From NCBI RefSeq assembly GCF_000003815.2, contig NC_049988.1:18137210-18201209 (forward strand): a DNA stretch of 64,000 bases. Direction: 5' to 3'. Source of the DNA: Branchiostoma floridae (taxonomy: Eukaryota > Chordata > Leptocardii > Amphioxiformes > Branchiostomatidae). A program made the translations under genes and the position numbers. Positions 11,101-24,100 of this stretch are shown here, piece after piece. The stretch's first letter is position 1; every line of letters begins with the position of its first letter. The notes beneath the pieces were generated by a model. The model ran no database searches. It was not told the DNA's origin and saw only the letters and a list, made by a program, of their open reading frames with translations.

Positions 11101-14100
11101 CGTGTGTGTGTGTGTATGTTTGTTTGTGTGTGTGTGACAGTGACGTGTGTGTGTATGTTTGTTTGTGTCTGTGTGAGTGTACGTGTGTCTGTGTGTGTGT
11201 GACATCCGTGCGTGCATGCCTGCGTGCATACGTGCGCGCGTGCGTGTGTGCCTGCATGTGTGTGTGTGTGTGTACGTACCTCAGCGGTAGTTCCTGCGTT
11301 GACCCGGAACCCAGTGTACACGGTGATGAGGTACTGACATTCCTTACGAGGGTTCAGCACGTGACCAGGCAGTAGTCCCACTCCAGCCTGTGATTTGTAC
11401 AGGACAGTAAGGGAAGGAAACTGCCCATCGCTGTGCCGATTTTGAGTATTGATAACCTTTATTTTAAAGCTGTGTATTGCTAGGTTTGTTATACGAATTA
11501 GGTGATGAATATATCTCACGTACGTCAATAAACACTTAATTAAGCCTATACTTAATGAGAGAAGGTAAATTCCCGTTTCCTGTACGGTTTGAAAAGTCCA
11601 ATTATGAAAATATGATTGCATAGTATTTGCATAGTAATACATTTAAAGGGGAAATACATGAATAAGGATATATATAAATAAACATTGGCGAATAAAATAT
11701 CTAATCTAATGCTTTCTTTTGATAAATAAATATATGATAATCTTTATTGCATATTCATGCCCGAGGGATAAATGCACAAAGGGACCACATGTGGTCTTAT
11801 GGATGCAGAGGAAAAACTAAACTTATACAATGATTTTAAACTAAGCTAAATGAAAAGGGAACTAAGACACTATTTGTTACAATCGCTAAACGTTGCATCT
11901 AACATGTTCTTCTCTCTTTTTGAAACACATGGAGACATATTTACATATAAAGGAAACATACACATGATAGCATTATTTGCCTGACCTTAGCGATGTCTTT
12001 TCTGTCGGCTTTCCTGGCCCAGATAACGCCCATGACGTACGAAGTGAACACGGCGAGAACCAGAATGAGGCCAGTCGGATTCTCTAAGATGTTCGCTGAG
12101 AATGCTTCCCGGATGTTGAGTGGATTTGGCGGCACGAAACCAGCAAATTTGGTCAGGTGATCACACCGGCAGTGGATATGGGTTATGTTAGACATCGGAC
12201 CGACCTGTTCGTGTGTGAGGACATGGTAGTTGTGGGATTCATGGGAATCGGTACCAATTCATATTGGCAAAGTAACCACATATGGTTGTAGTGGTTTATT
12301 GGAAACGGGACAAATTCATGCAAAGCCATCCATACTATATCAAAGAAATATCAAACCAATTAAAAGATGCAAGTACAGTTCCATCGCCTTGATGATATCT
12401 GTTTCCTCATGCATACAACCTGCAAGCCTTAACCAGATTTCACCGCTCTTCCCGATCATGATAATTTCCATCATCCATCAACTTAGTTCTGTGCCTAAAA
12501 GTGGTCAAATGGCAGTGAACAAACCCGCTAATTTTCTAAGTAACGCAACTTGTGTACAACTTACTTTACAGCCGTCACTTTGCCACAGGTGGGTTTCGTT
12601 TTCTTGGAAGTAGACACAGGACGTCTCAAAGACGTACAAAGTGAACTCGACAATTTCTCCGCTGGCGCGATCAACTTCGGAGCCGAATCGAAGTCCTGGC
12701 AAGAAAGATGGACTTGAATATCTTATCAAACGAGAGTTTCTACCGAGAGAATAAAGTTTATGATGACAAGTCCAAGGGCAAGTGAAATATTTCAGGCAGA
12801 TATCATTTACACAAATCATCACAAAAGAAGATCATTACTTGTTTAATACATGTACATATACATGGATAATGTTGCTATAAATGCATGAAAATAAATCAAA
12901 CGTCTAACGACATCTCATCTGCATAATACGTATGAAACATTTGAATATTTTGCACTGATTAAATATACAATCAGGTAGAACAACATCGGTTGTTCTACCT
13001 GATGCTGAAATGATTCTTTCACATCTCTGTGGTGTTATATATATTTTGTGCACTTTGAAATCCGTTTCAAGTTTCATCTGCAAACGTTTCAAGAAAGCAA
13101 TGGTCATAATCATTTTGATATTGAGTGATCTTATAACCAGATGTCAGAATTGATAAGCGATACCGATAAAATAGTCTGTCCTGTTGTATATGTCTACATC
13201 CAGGTCTGTGATGGCGATCTCGTCTTCTGGCAGCAGCCACTGGTAAGCGCTGGATGCCAGGGATGATCCGTTCATCCATGGGACGGTGACGAGCTGGTCC
13301 TCCGGAACCGGCAGGGTGGCTGTCCAGTCGTACGTGTCTGGGGTTGGAGGCTTGTGTTTCCTCAGCCACATGGTGACGTCATGAGGGAACAGGGTGCTGC
13401 TGAAATCCAGACTGAAGCTCATCGCCGACATGTTTCTCCTAGCATGAAAATGGAAAGTCTGGCAAAAAATATTATTAGCCTGTTTTACCTCACCATCAGT
13501 TCAGCAACAGGAAAAATGCAGAAAAGTCTCAAGTTTGATCCGATTATCTCTAAACTCTGTATTTATTCTGTAGATTAGTATGGATTTTGGTCTTTTTGAC
13601 CTTTTGTTTATTTGAAGCTGTACTATCGTGGTATACTATTGCAGCATACAAAGATTTAACATTATACCGATATGTCGCCAAGTCGTGAAGACGCAGTAAA
13701 GATGGACATCATCTCATCCAGGCTCTTGTTCTCCCTTCGCGTCAGGATGTCTATCGGCTCGCTCAGGCCAGAGACAGGAAATGTCGAGTTGCCACATTTC
13801 ACCGCCAAGCCGACTACATCTGATTCGACTAACCGCGAATTGTTGGAATATTCGAACGGATTGAAGTTTGATTCCAGAAACTGAAAGTAGAAATAAAATG
13901 GCATTATCAAAAATTGATAAATTTAAATGACTGAACACACAGAGTACGGTATGCAGGACAATAGATTCTTCATTTTGTTCTTTCACGTGTCTTTGGCATT
14001 GGGATTTTCTTTGCTATTCTATTACATTACTGTACGTTTTTTTATGTATTCCCTATATTCATTTGCAATCTACGGCATATATTTGCTCGTTTTGTAACTG

Positions 14101-17100
14101 CTTTCTACAATATGGTTATAAGCCTTTCTTTATGTGTGGAAGTGGCCGATAATGGAAGCTCGCGGATGTCATCTATATAATCAAACCCACATGGCCTTAG
14201 GTGTACTTTGGCGGGACGAAGAGTCGGGGTCCTTCTCGGCGTGAGTGGTTCAAAACCTACTGTCCTTTGCCTTTGGCCACACGAGGCGGAATTGCTGTCG
14301 TATTGATGTCTGTGCCAATTATAAGTATTAACTGAGTAAGCGTCAAATGGCAGCCGCTCCAGACCCTTTCGATTTAGCCCCGCCTATTGTAATTAGCCCC
14401 CGGAGAGGAGATAGGCGCCGCCAGGGGACTAAAAGCCTGTTGAGTCAGTATGACAGTTGTCGTGCTGCCCCTACGGCTGATTAATCAGCCTACGGCTGAT
14501 TAAAAGGCTATGGGACTAACTAACTAACTAACTAATTGTAATTAGCTCCTCGCAATTCAGCCCATGGCTGCGAAGACAGAGTAGTCGGCTCACCCAATAA
14601 ACAATAAACAATAAACAAAGTGGCAGATACCTGTACTCCAGCCGTCTCTCCTCCAAGACAACCGTCCCCAGCCAGCGATGAGAAGGACGGCACGCGGACA
14701 AACGAGTCACTCGCACCCGCCACTGTATACAGCTGCTCGGAGGAGTCAGCGGGGTCTTCCCGCTTAATTCTCACGTGGACCTGTACAAAGATAAATGGTG
14801 GCCTCAATCATCTACATGAATAACATTAATTTCGATTGGACGGCCCTGTCGGCCTGAGTCGCTCTTCCCAGCCTGAGGTCCAACGACCTGTTCTTCTTCA
14901 GCAAATCCATCCGGACAAAAGCGCTTTCTGTTGTTTTGTGAACTTTATTTAATATTGTGTTTCCTTATTTTCATTACCATTATTATTATCATCATTTATT
15001 GTGTGCTAATTTTCTGTTTGTATGTCACTGTACATGTATGTACACTACTTGTTTGATTTCTACTTAGCAAAGCAGTGTCAGTCAGTGAGCTGGGCAACCC
15101 CCGACAAAAATGACAGAAAATAAATAAATTCATAAATATTATCTACTTAATATCCGTGTTGTAGCAATATAACCATAACATCAACATAACATTAACATCC
15201 CTGTCATCAACTACATGTTATTTAAATAAAATTAAGTTGCAAGCCGGTAAGGCTGAAACAGTGCCTAAGAAAATGTAGCAATATTGTCCGTACTGTGTAA
15301 CGTTTTCCCCAAAAAGTATTAATAATGAGATAAAAGAAAGACTTTTATAAAGAAGCCATTCAGACAGATTTAAATGTAAATCCTTTAAACAGAATCGTAC
15401 CTTGGATGTAAAGATATCTGCGAAAAGATCACCGTCATCGTAGGCTGGCATCATGTTGATGAGATAGATGTCGTCAAGCACGTCTAAGGCTTGGAAGGTT
15501 GTTGTCGTGGCCTCTCTGTTCTATACAGTCAAAAGACAAACAAAAGACTTCGTCGATGAAAATTAGACATCCGGGTAATAAGATACGCCAAACAGCAATA
15601 ACTCGTGCAACTGGATATGACTCTTGTTAGGATAGAAAAACCAGTTCACCAACAATATCATTTTTGCATATTAATTCGTAGTTAGTATATATAAACCTGC
15701 TCTGCAACGAGATCTCCTTAGTGTCATTGACGAAATGTATTGGATTCTGCCTGCAATGTCCGACCGTTTTCAAAATCATATCCAGTTGCTTGGGTAATTG
15801 CTATCTGGCATACACAATGCTTTCTCTTGTTAACACATGTAATGGAAATGGTCATATCCAATTCTTATTTCGTTACCCGATGAGACGCTCAAATATCGAC
15901 TTTCTGTGAACGGATTGCCATGGTATCATGAAACTGCATTTTATCACGATTGTCCGACATGAATTGGCTATAGAGTTAATAGTTGATATATAAGTATGAA
16001 TACGGGAGGGAGATACAGTTAAAAAGTTAAACCATTCCCGCGCCAAGGGCGGTGCCCATTTCTGGCGCATAGGGCGGTGCCCATCTCTGTTTCATTAGCC
16101 CTGGGCCACACACAACGCAATCACTACAGCAGGGGGCTAGTCCACTGGTAGTGGTGTGTGTTCAAACTTCCATACTCTTTCCCGAATGCTGAGTGCTAAG
16201 CAGAGAAAGCAGCATGTACCATTTTTAAAGTCTTTGGTATGACTCGGCCGGAGATCGAACTCACGATCTTCCGAATGCAAGGCGAACACTCTACCCACTA
16301 GGCCATTGCACCGGCTACTCATTTTCACCTGAGTATAGTGAGGAAAGCCGTGTAAAGTGCCTTTCCCAAGGGCACAAGATCGGTGACACGCAGTCGGATT
16401 CGAACCCGCAACCTCTCGGTCACGAGGCACAAATGCCGCCGCTACGCCACGCGATCTCACTGGGAGATACAACTATGCTGTTGATTTTGTGTGACCTAAC
16501 AAACAAACAAAAAATTTTCAATAAATGTATAAAATGTGGCGCATATCCTGAGTATATTCAAGCATTTTGAGGGAAATTGCATGGAATACCTGTGCGAGGT
16601 TTAGACATGCGCAAAGAAACCTGTTTCGTTGCCAGTCGGTCAAGAAGAGATTGGTTTAAACTTGTGCAAATGTTGTGGGTTTCTTACTTGCCTACCTTTT
16701 CTAACATGTCGGAGAAGCCCACCCCATCCTCTTGCTCCCACAAAGCCTTGACCTCAGAAGCTTTGAACACATGGGCAGCGCCTAGAATAGATCCAAAGGA
16801 CATGTTCATATCTTTAGCGCAAAACTATCACCTAGCAGGAAGCTTTTATGCATAGCAGAGATCTCCATACACGAAAATGGGAAAGCGCCAGTTTCCATAA
16901 TTAGATATAAGAATAGGAAAAGTTTGCTATTGATGCATACCTGTAAATATGTATGCCGTCGCTATGTTCACCTCTTCCACAGTCAAGTTGTAGTTTACTG
17001 ACAACTCTCTTAACTTCCCGAACGCATGCTTCAGAGATATAGAACCATTGACCTGCGTTAAAGCAAATATAAGTTATAACTCAGTAATCTCTGTTTTTAT

Positions 17101-20100
17101 CATTGTTTTGTGACTTCCATGAAAAACTCAGTAATCTCTGTTTTAATCATTGTTTTGTGACTTCCATGAAAAATGGAGGTATTGTTTTTGTTTGTTTTGT
17201 TCTGTCCGTCTGTCTGTCTGTCTGTCCGTCTGTGTTTATTTGTGGTCAGCGTGACTTTAGAACCTCTGGATGGATTATCAAGTATAATGATATTAAGGTG
17301 GGGTCACACATGCGTATATATTCAAGTCCGTTTTAGCTTCGTATGAAGCTCTTAGTCTCTACCAGGCTCCACAGGTCGCGGGGAAAATAGTACAAATTGG
17401 ACAAATATAGATACATAACATGCCAGATGAGTTAGCTGACCGAGAAGTATGGTTAGCGACCAAGCTAACTCGTCTGACTTGTTACCTGTTTACGTTAATC
17501 CAATTTCTATTATTTTTCCAACGACCTGTGGGGCCTGGTGGAGGTAAATACTCCCATGTGCGCCTCATACGGACTTAGATATATACGCAGGTGTGACCCC
17601 ACCTTTAGGTAAGTGGATACGGGTTGGAAAGAAGAAGGTCATTTTGAGCCCCTGGTGTGTGACTTGTTACTTGTTGATGTTTCTGGCCTTCTGCCAGATT
17701 TATCATCAGACATTCTGATAGTTTTGTTTTTTTTCAAATCACATGAAATCAGATTTGCAAGTATGGTGAAAATATAAATAACAGTTATGAAAGTCAGGTT
17801 TTTGCATACCGTAGCTCTGTAGTTTATCTATATGCCATCTTTTTCTATCAGTCGTGAGGATGATAGAAAACACGGCATATAAGGAAAAGGTCACGATTTT
17901 CCCCACCAACCTCTGCTTGGAGAGTAGTTAAGGTGCCATTACTTACTTGTGCATTACCGGAGACGTACTCGGGAAATGCGGTGACCATCATGATGGTGGT
18001 TGCCAGTCCTGTGATTCCGTCGTAGTCCTGGAGCTCCACGTTTGCCATGTTCTCAGTCACAATGTCGGTAGCCTATAAGATACGGCAACAATCTTTATTT
18101 TCTATATGCTTTTGGACAGAGGAGGACAATGTTGCACTGCACTCAAGGTTTTTTTTGTAACTTATATTAACAGTGCCGTATACACGGTACAGACAGAAGG
18201 TAAAGGTTGTCTTTTACCTCCCCGACCGAAGTCAGGTACCCATTTTTACACCTGGGTGAAGTGAGGAAGGTCGTGTAAAGTGCCTTTCCCAAGGGCACAA
18301 CGTCGGGGGGGGGGGGGGGCACGACGGGGATCGAACTCAGAACCTCTAGATTCCGAGCTGAACGCTCTACCAGTTACGCCACGACCGACGCCAAGATACG
18401 GCAACAATTTGTGATGTACCACAAACTTAGGGCTGAGTACAGGTCCGGTTTTTCTTATTGGACAGGTCCAGAAAAATCGGACCTGAAAAGATTCGGTGGA
18501 CCGAATGTTGGACCGATTGGTAAATGAACAGATTATATGATCAGGCATTCACGCGTTTTCGGGCTTACCGGTCGAAGAAAATAACAAGTGCGAAATAGAC
18601 TAGAGTCTATTATATAATAGTTATTTCTACAAAGTTTACAATCAATCGTACAGAGGCAGTTAGACTTGTAGGATTCTATAACGCCAGTGGGAGTCCAATA
18701 CTCCACAAAACAGATTTCTTTGTTGCGAAATGGACCATTGTTTTGAGTATCGTCTATTCACAAGTTTTCACATACTGAATCAGGTTCAGGTCCAGACCTG
18801 GACCTGATCCTCTGGACCTGAACCGGACCTGAACCGGACCTGGACCTGAATCTTCTCTACCGGTACCCACCCCTACCAGAAACATGTTCCAATGAGAAAG
18901 ACTGGACCATACCTACAGTGTAATATTATGTAAAATGCCGTTAAATTCATGATAATTCTTACGATTTAGAAACAAACGGAACTGGCGAGTGGCATCGTGT
19001 GGCGCAATCGGTAAATGTGCTTGGCCCATTTAACCCCTGAGGTCCCGGGTTCGAATCCATTGATGTGCCACCGGTCTTGTGCCCTTGGGAAAGGCACTTG
19101 ACACGAATTTCCTCACTTCACTCAGGTGAAAATGAGTACCTAGCTTCAGTATAATAGCGCCGTCCCTTGGATAGGACGATAACTGGGGGTCCCGTGTTTG
19201 GAAGAGCACACCTCGAAAAGAGTTGAGGTCCTTTCCGGTGTGAGTGGATCAAACCTTACAGTCTAACTGACATCTTGAAAAGGTGAAAGTCAATGTTATG
19301 TCAACCCTTCCACAAATTTCGTAAAACTTAATAAACAAATACTGCTGAAGACCAACATGACCATGTACCTCAGTAATGTCGTCTCCATTGTTGGCCAGGT
19401 TAACTATAACACTTGCAGCTGCCACTGCACCACTGAACGTTTCCGCCGAAGACCTCGTGGACAGTAGTTTGTAGAAAGGTCCTACTTGACTGTCGAAGAA
19501 CTCTTCCGTGTATGCGATCAAATCCTCTATGGCAGGGTTTGCGATCTAAAAGTGATTTAGATCAGCACAAAATAATAAATCCACACTGGTTGGTCAACTA
19601 AAGTGATCCAATTGACTTTCCTTTCTGTTGTACTCATTCACTGTGAATAGCTGACGATGTCAATGTTTTAACGGTTAAACAATGTTACATAACGTTACAG
19701 CCTTCCTTCGTTTAGTATCTATTTACTGTATATAAGTGACACTGAAGAGCTAGAAAGTAACACCAAATTATTGATAGCAAGTATGATGATCATCATAATC
19801 ACCCACTGGCACTTACAAAAAACCGTTCTAGTTGAATGGTAGTGTGACGACCGTCGGCACTGGATATCACCACCTCTATTGTGATGTTGCCTGGGGCGAT
19901 GTTCAGCATATACGTGTAGAAAACCTAATTTAAATGGAAGAAATACGTATTGAAATTTCTTAGTGTTGGAGTAAACCCGAATAGTTCACCCTATTCCTGA
20001 AAGCGTGGAAAATATTTCGATTTTATGCAGTTTGTAATGATCGGTTCATAACATTTCTAAACTCTGTTGCTTTCATGGACCAATGCATTCACAGAATCAG

Positions 20101-20345
20101 ATGGAAACAACAGAATGCAAAACAAAATATCAATCCATGTTCCCAACTAAATCACGACTAAATATATGGCCTCCAGCGATTGATATCAGCCCTACAGCGT
20201 CGGCTATGGCTAAACAGTCCTGCACGAGAATTACTGTCTAATGTGTAAGTGTGACATTACCATATGGCACATCAATAGAATGGTATTTGTCGAAGACACG
20301 GCTATAGTGCATATATTTTTTGCTTATACATATAGATAATGCTGA

Positions 20346-20382
<37 letters not shown>

Positions 20383-21105
20383 GCTCTCTCTATATACATA
20401 ATTATACATATACGTATACATATAGATATGGGCTGTTCTGTTCTGTTTCATTGCAAACATTTCGTCGACTCATCGCAGCATTGATACATCAACTAAAGTA
20501 AAGTAAAGTATGGACATTGCTCAAGAGCGAAAAGGGTACGAACGACAAACTGCAGAGAACAAGTATGCAGAAACCTTACCCAACCAGAAAACACGTTGAG
20601 AACGATGTCGGTGGGGGCAGCTTGCCTCTCTCCGGGAAACCTGACTTTTGCCGCTTCGACGCCTCCCGGTTCGACCTTGTACTTCACATCCATTTTCAGC
20701 GGGCCAACCTCATCATAAAAGTCTGCAAAAATGAAACGAAATGCAAATAGGTACTTATATTCAAAGGATGGCATCAAGATACATTATCATATTTGCACAT
20801 TCTTCGAACAATTGCATTGCATTTTTATCATATCATTGGGAGGCATCACCTGTGACGCTTTACAATGATATCATATCCAATTTTTCTGATATGAAAGTAC
20901 TTTCAAAGTGTCCTACTCGTAAGATGCGTACGAGGGCTACCAGGACCGAAGGAAGAGCTGAAATTTTCCTTGATCATCTGTCTGTTGTTTCTTTTATTGA
21001 TCTCTTAGCTGTCTAATGATGCATTATAGCATTGATAAAGTAAAAACAGAACATGGATGATCAAGGGACTTTTTAGCCCTTCCTTCGGTTCTGGTAGCCC
21101 TGGTA

Positions 21106-21170
<65 letters not shown>

Positions 21171-24100
21171 GGACTAAAGTAGAATTCGTTCCGGGTACCA
21201 ATGGAAATGGAGATACATACGTAGCAACAATATAGTTTGATCCTTACATTTTTTTCCATTTTACGTACGCATCGATGTTTTTGAAGTTAAAAAAAAATAT
21301 ACCACTTTGACCACCTGTTAGAATCAAGAGGGCAACCGATACTTTTAAACGGTTTTCTGTAGACTATTTCAGTGAGCATCGATCAGGGTACCTTCGCAGA
21401 CGATGCAGAACTTGTCCACCAATGATACCCCTCCTGCAGGGCGGACAGAGCACACGTCTGGTGGGATTTCTGCGGAGTTGTCCTGGAGAAGCCTCAGTGG
21501 TACCGGATTCCTAATCACGAGAAATCTATATTCTCCAATCCTTGGGAAGTTTACATCAAAGTAGTTGGTAGCTCTGATCGTGTAGTATCCGGGGACCTGT
21601 GAGATACAGAAAGGGGGAGGCAAAAGAATGCTTTATCTTGTTTAACACAAAGATAAATGCCACGATTAGGGTGTTTCTCTTCTCTGGGATTTTTAACGAT
21701 TGAACAGTTGTAGAAATAGGCAAACTATGAATCTATCATCGTCACCATTATCTTCATTGACATGTACGTGAACAATTGAAGTAACAAGCAACAAAAAGAT
21801 ACGTAATTTCTATGATATTCGAAGGACTTACTGTAAAAACGTTGGGACGAACTTGTAGGGTATCGTCATTGACCAGTAAGGTGTCGTTTGTCCAGTCGAT
21901 GCCAGGAAAGTCCGCTGGGGCCTCCACTAGAGTCCACAAGTTAAGACCGGAATTCGGTGAGGCCGGAACATACGGTGGTATGATGAGATGTAGTATCTCG
22001 TGGGCGAGTAGGTCTCCGGGGTTGCAGTTTTGTAAACATCTACAAAAATAAATGATAACAAGTAGCGAGGTTGTGTGTCAGGGCTGTGTACCTAAACATG
22101 TACCTGTACTTGTAAAATCTTATAAACTTTCACAGGTCCGGACCTGAACGAAGAATTGCGACTTGTCGATTTTTCAGGTCAAAGGTAAGACGAGAGACGG
22201 GGGTTGGTAGAGAATTCCAACTACCTTGGACCGTTAATGGCGCAAAACTTCCAGCTAGTAACATGTATGATTAGGGCTATCAGTTGACCATAGAACTGGT
22301 CGAAAATTAGGTGTGTCGAATTTGCGGGGTTGGAAAAAAATGTACTTAGCGCATACCTCTTAATTGTTCTGTTACGAAAGAAAGCGTTAAAGAAACAACA
22401 GTCAACTGAAGAGGCGTTACAGATCATATGAAGATTGTATCTATGGGAAGAAAATAAAATACATACACTATATTGTACCCTCCGAGGCTGATGTCTCCGG
22501 TGGTGTGTACGTCGACGTATGTATGTCCCGGTTGATGCCCCTCAGCGGCGATGGTCACGCGCACTTTGACAACCGAACCCAGTGGGACAGGGACAGTGTT
22601 CATGTCGAAGTGCAAGAATCCTCCATCTGGATCCGAATCAGCCTCTAGGGGTCCAAGAAGAGCTTCACAGGCCGGTATTCCACCGCTGGTAATAACTGAG
22701 AACAGTTTGTCACAGATTGAATCGTAGGCATTACGATCTGTAGCACTTTGTAGATTTTTTTTTGCTTTAACACAGAAGAGGACAATGTGGCACTGCACTC
22801 AAGTTAGTTACATACTTCAACAGTGCCTCAAACATCTACAAACGGCAGGCAGAAGGTAAAGGTCTTTCAATAGCATTTTGAGGTCGTAAGAGCACTGGGT
22901 TGTTATCCACTGTATGCTAATATTGTGACCAAGGCACAGCTTAATGTTTTTCACTGGAAAACATGTAATATATATATACCTGGTGGGTTCGGATAACTGA
23001 CTGCTTCACAGGTCCAGTTGTAGCTTAGCTGGTCGTTGGGGACCTGACAACGAGAGTCGTGAGACAGAAAGGCAGTAACACGAAGATGCCCCACCGCTTG
23101 GGATCTTGTGGTACCGGTAAAGCCGGTAAATGCCACAATGGGGAACGGCAGTACCTCCAGCCACGTCTGCGCCACACCGATGCTGGTGTGTCCGACCTCG
23201 GGTACTTCCATGGTCACTGTAACCTGAAAGAGCCAAAAGTACAAACAAGTCAGCTGTTATTCTGCGGTCACTTTCGTCATCCTGCTTAGTTTACCTGCAC
23301 TCCCATACTATCACCTGACTAGCAGGAGCGTGCGAAAGAAAAGGTTGGGCCAAAGAAAAAAGTTACCTTCATTATGAAATGTAAGTGGTCAGGGAGGTTG
23401 AAGAAATGACCAAACATACGGAGTATCGAATACCCACCCCGAACAATAGATTCTTCTTCTTCTTTGACCTTGGAATTGACGTTTCCATTCCGTGACATTA
23501 GTATGTCTTCACATACATGTTTTTTTCTAATCCACGACATATATTTGCTCTGATTTTGCATCTCCTTTGTATGATTTATCCATATAACGAAACTCCACAT
23601 GGCCTAATTAAATATGCTAAGTTCGTTCCTGCCCACCTGCACCATAAACAGCCCGGCAGGTAAGGTGTTCGGCGGCAGGTCGAGCCGCAACTTGTCGGCG
23701 ATGACGTCATCCGGCAGGACCTCCATACTCAACACCTGCGTGTCGTTTTGCCTCACAGTCCACCGTACCGACGCCTTCATGCAGATATATTGTTATTGCA
23801 TAGAGTCCAAGTCACCATGAGGGTTTTTAGGTGATATTTGTAATAAGTCTGAATTATTTTGAAGAAAAGAATATCTAAGCCACAATAATTAGAAAATACT
23901 TATCTATTTGAATTCCTTTGAATATTTTTGAAACATTTTGAAAGTAACTGTACAAAAATATCTTTATTTAGAATAATTGTGAAACCTCTGTGTGATTTTT
24001 TTCACATTTACAAATATTTACAAATATTTGTAAACTTTGCCAAGTGGTAAAATTAGTTTATTGCCCCTATAAAAGTAAGCCCTATTGTTGCCTCTGTATA

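Noticed and set aside
10910-11642. Long minus-strand frames rich in His/Thr
   Set aside because: Translation of the GT/CA microsatellite. Only 11280-11387 is a real exon, in its own frame.
16317-16458. tRNA genes at 16.3 kb (and 18.3, 19.0 kb)
   Set aside because: A and B boxes are present, but they continue into shared SINE bodies and the acceptor stems are incomplete.
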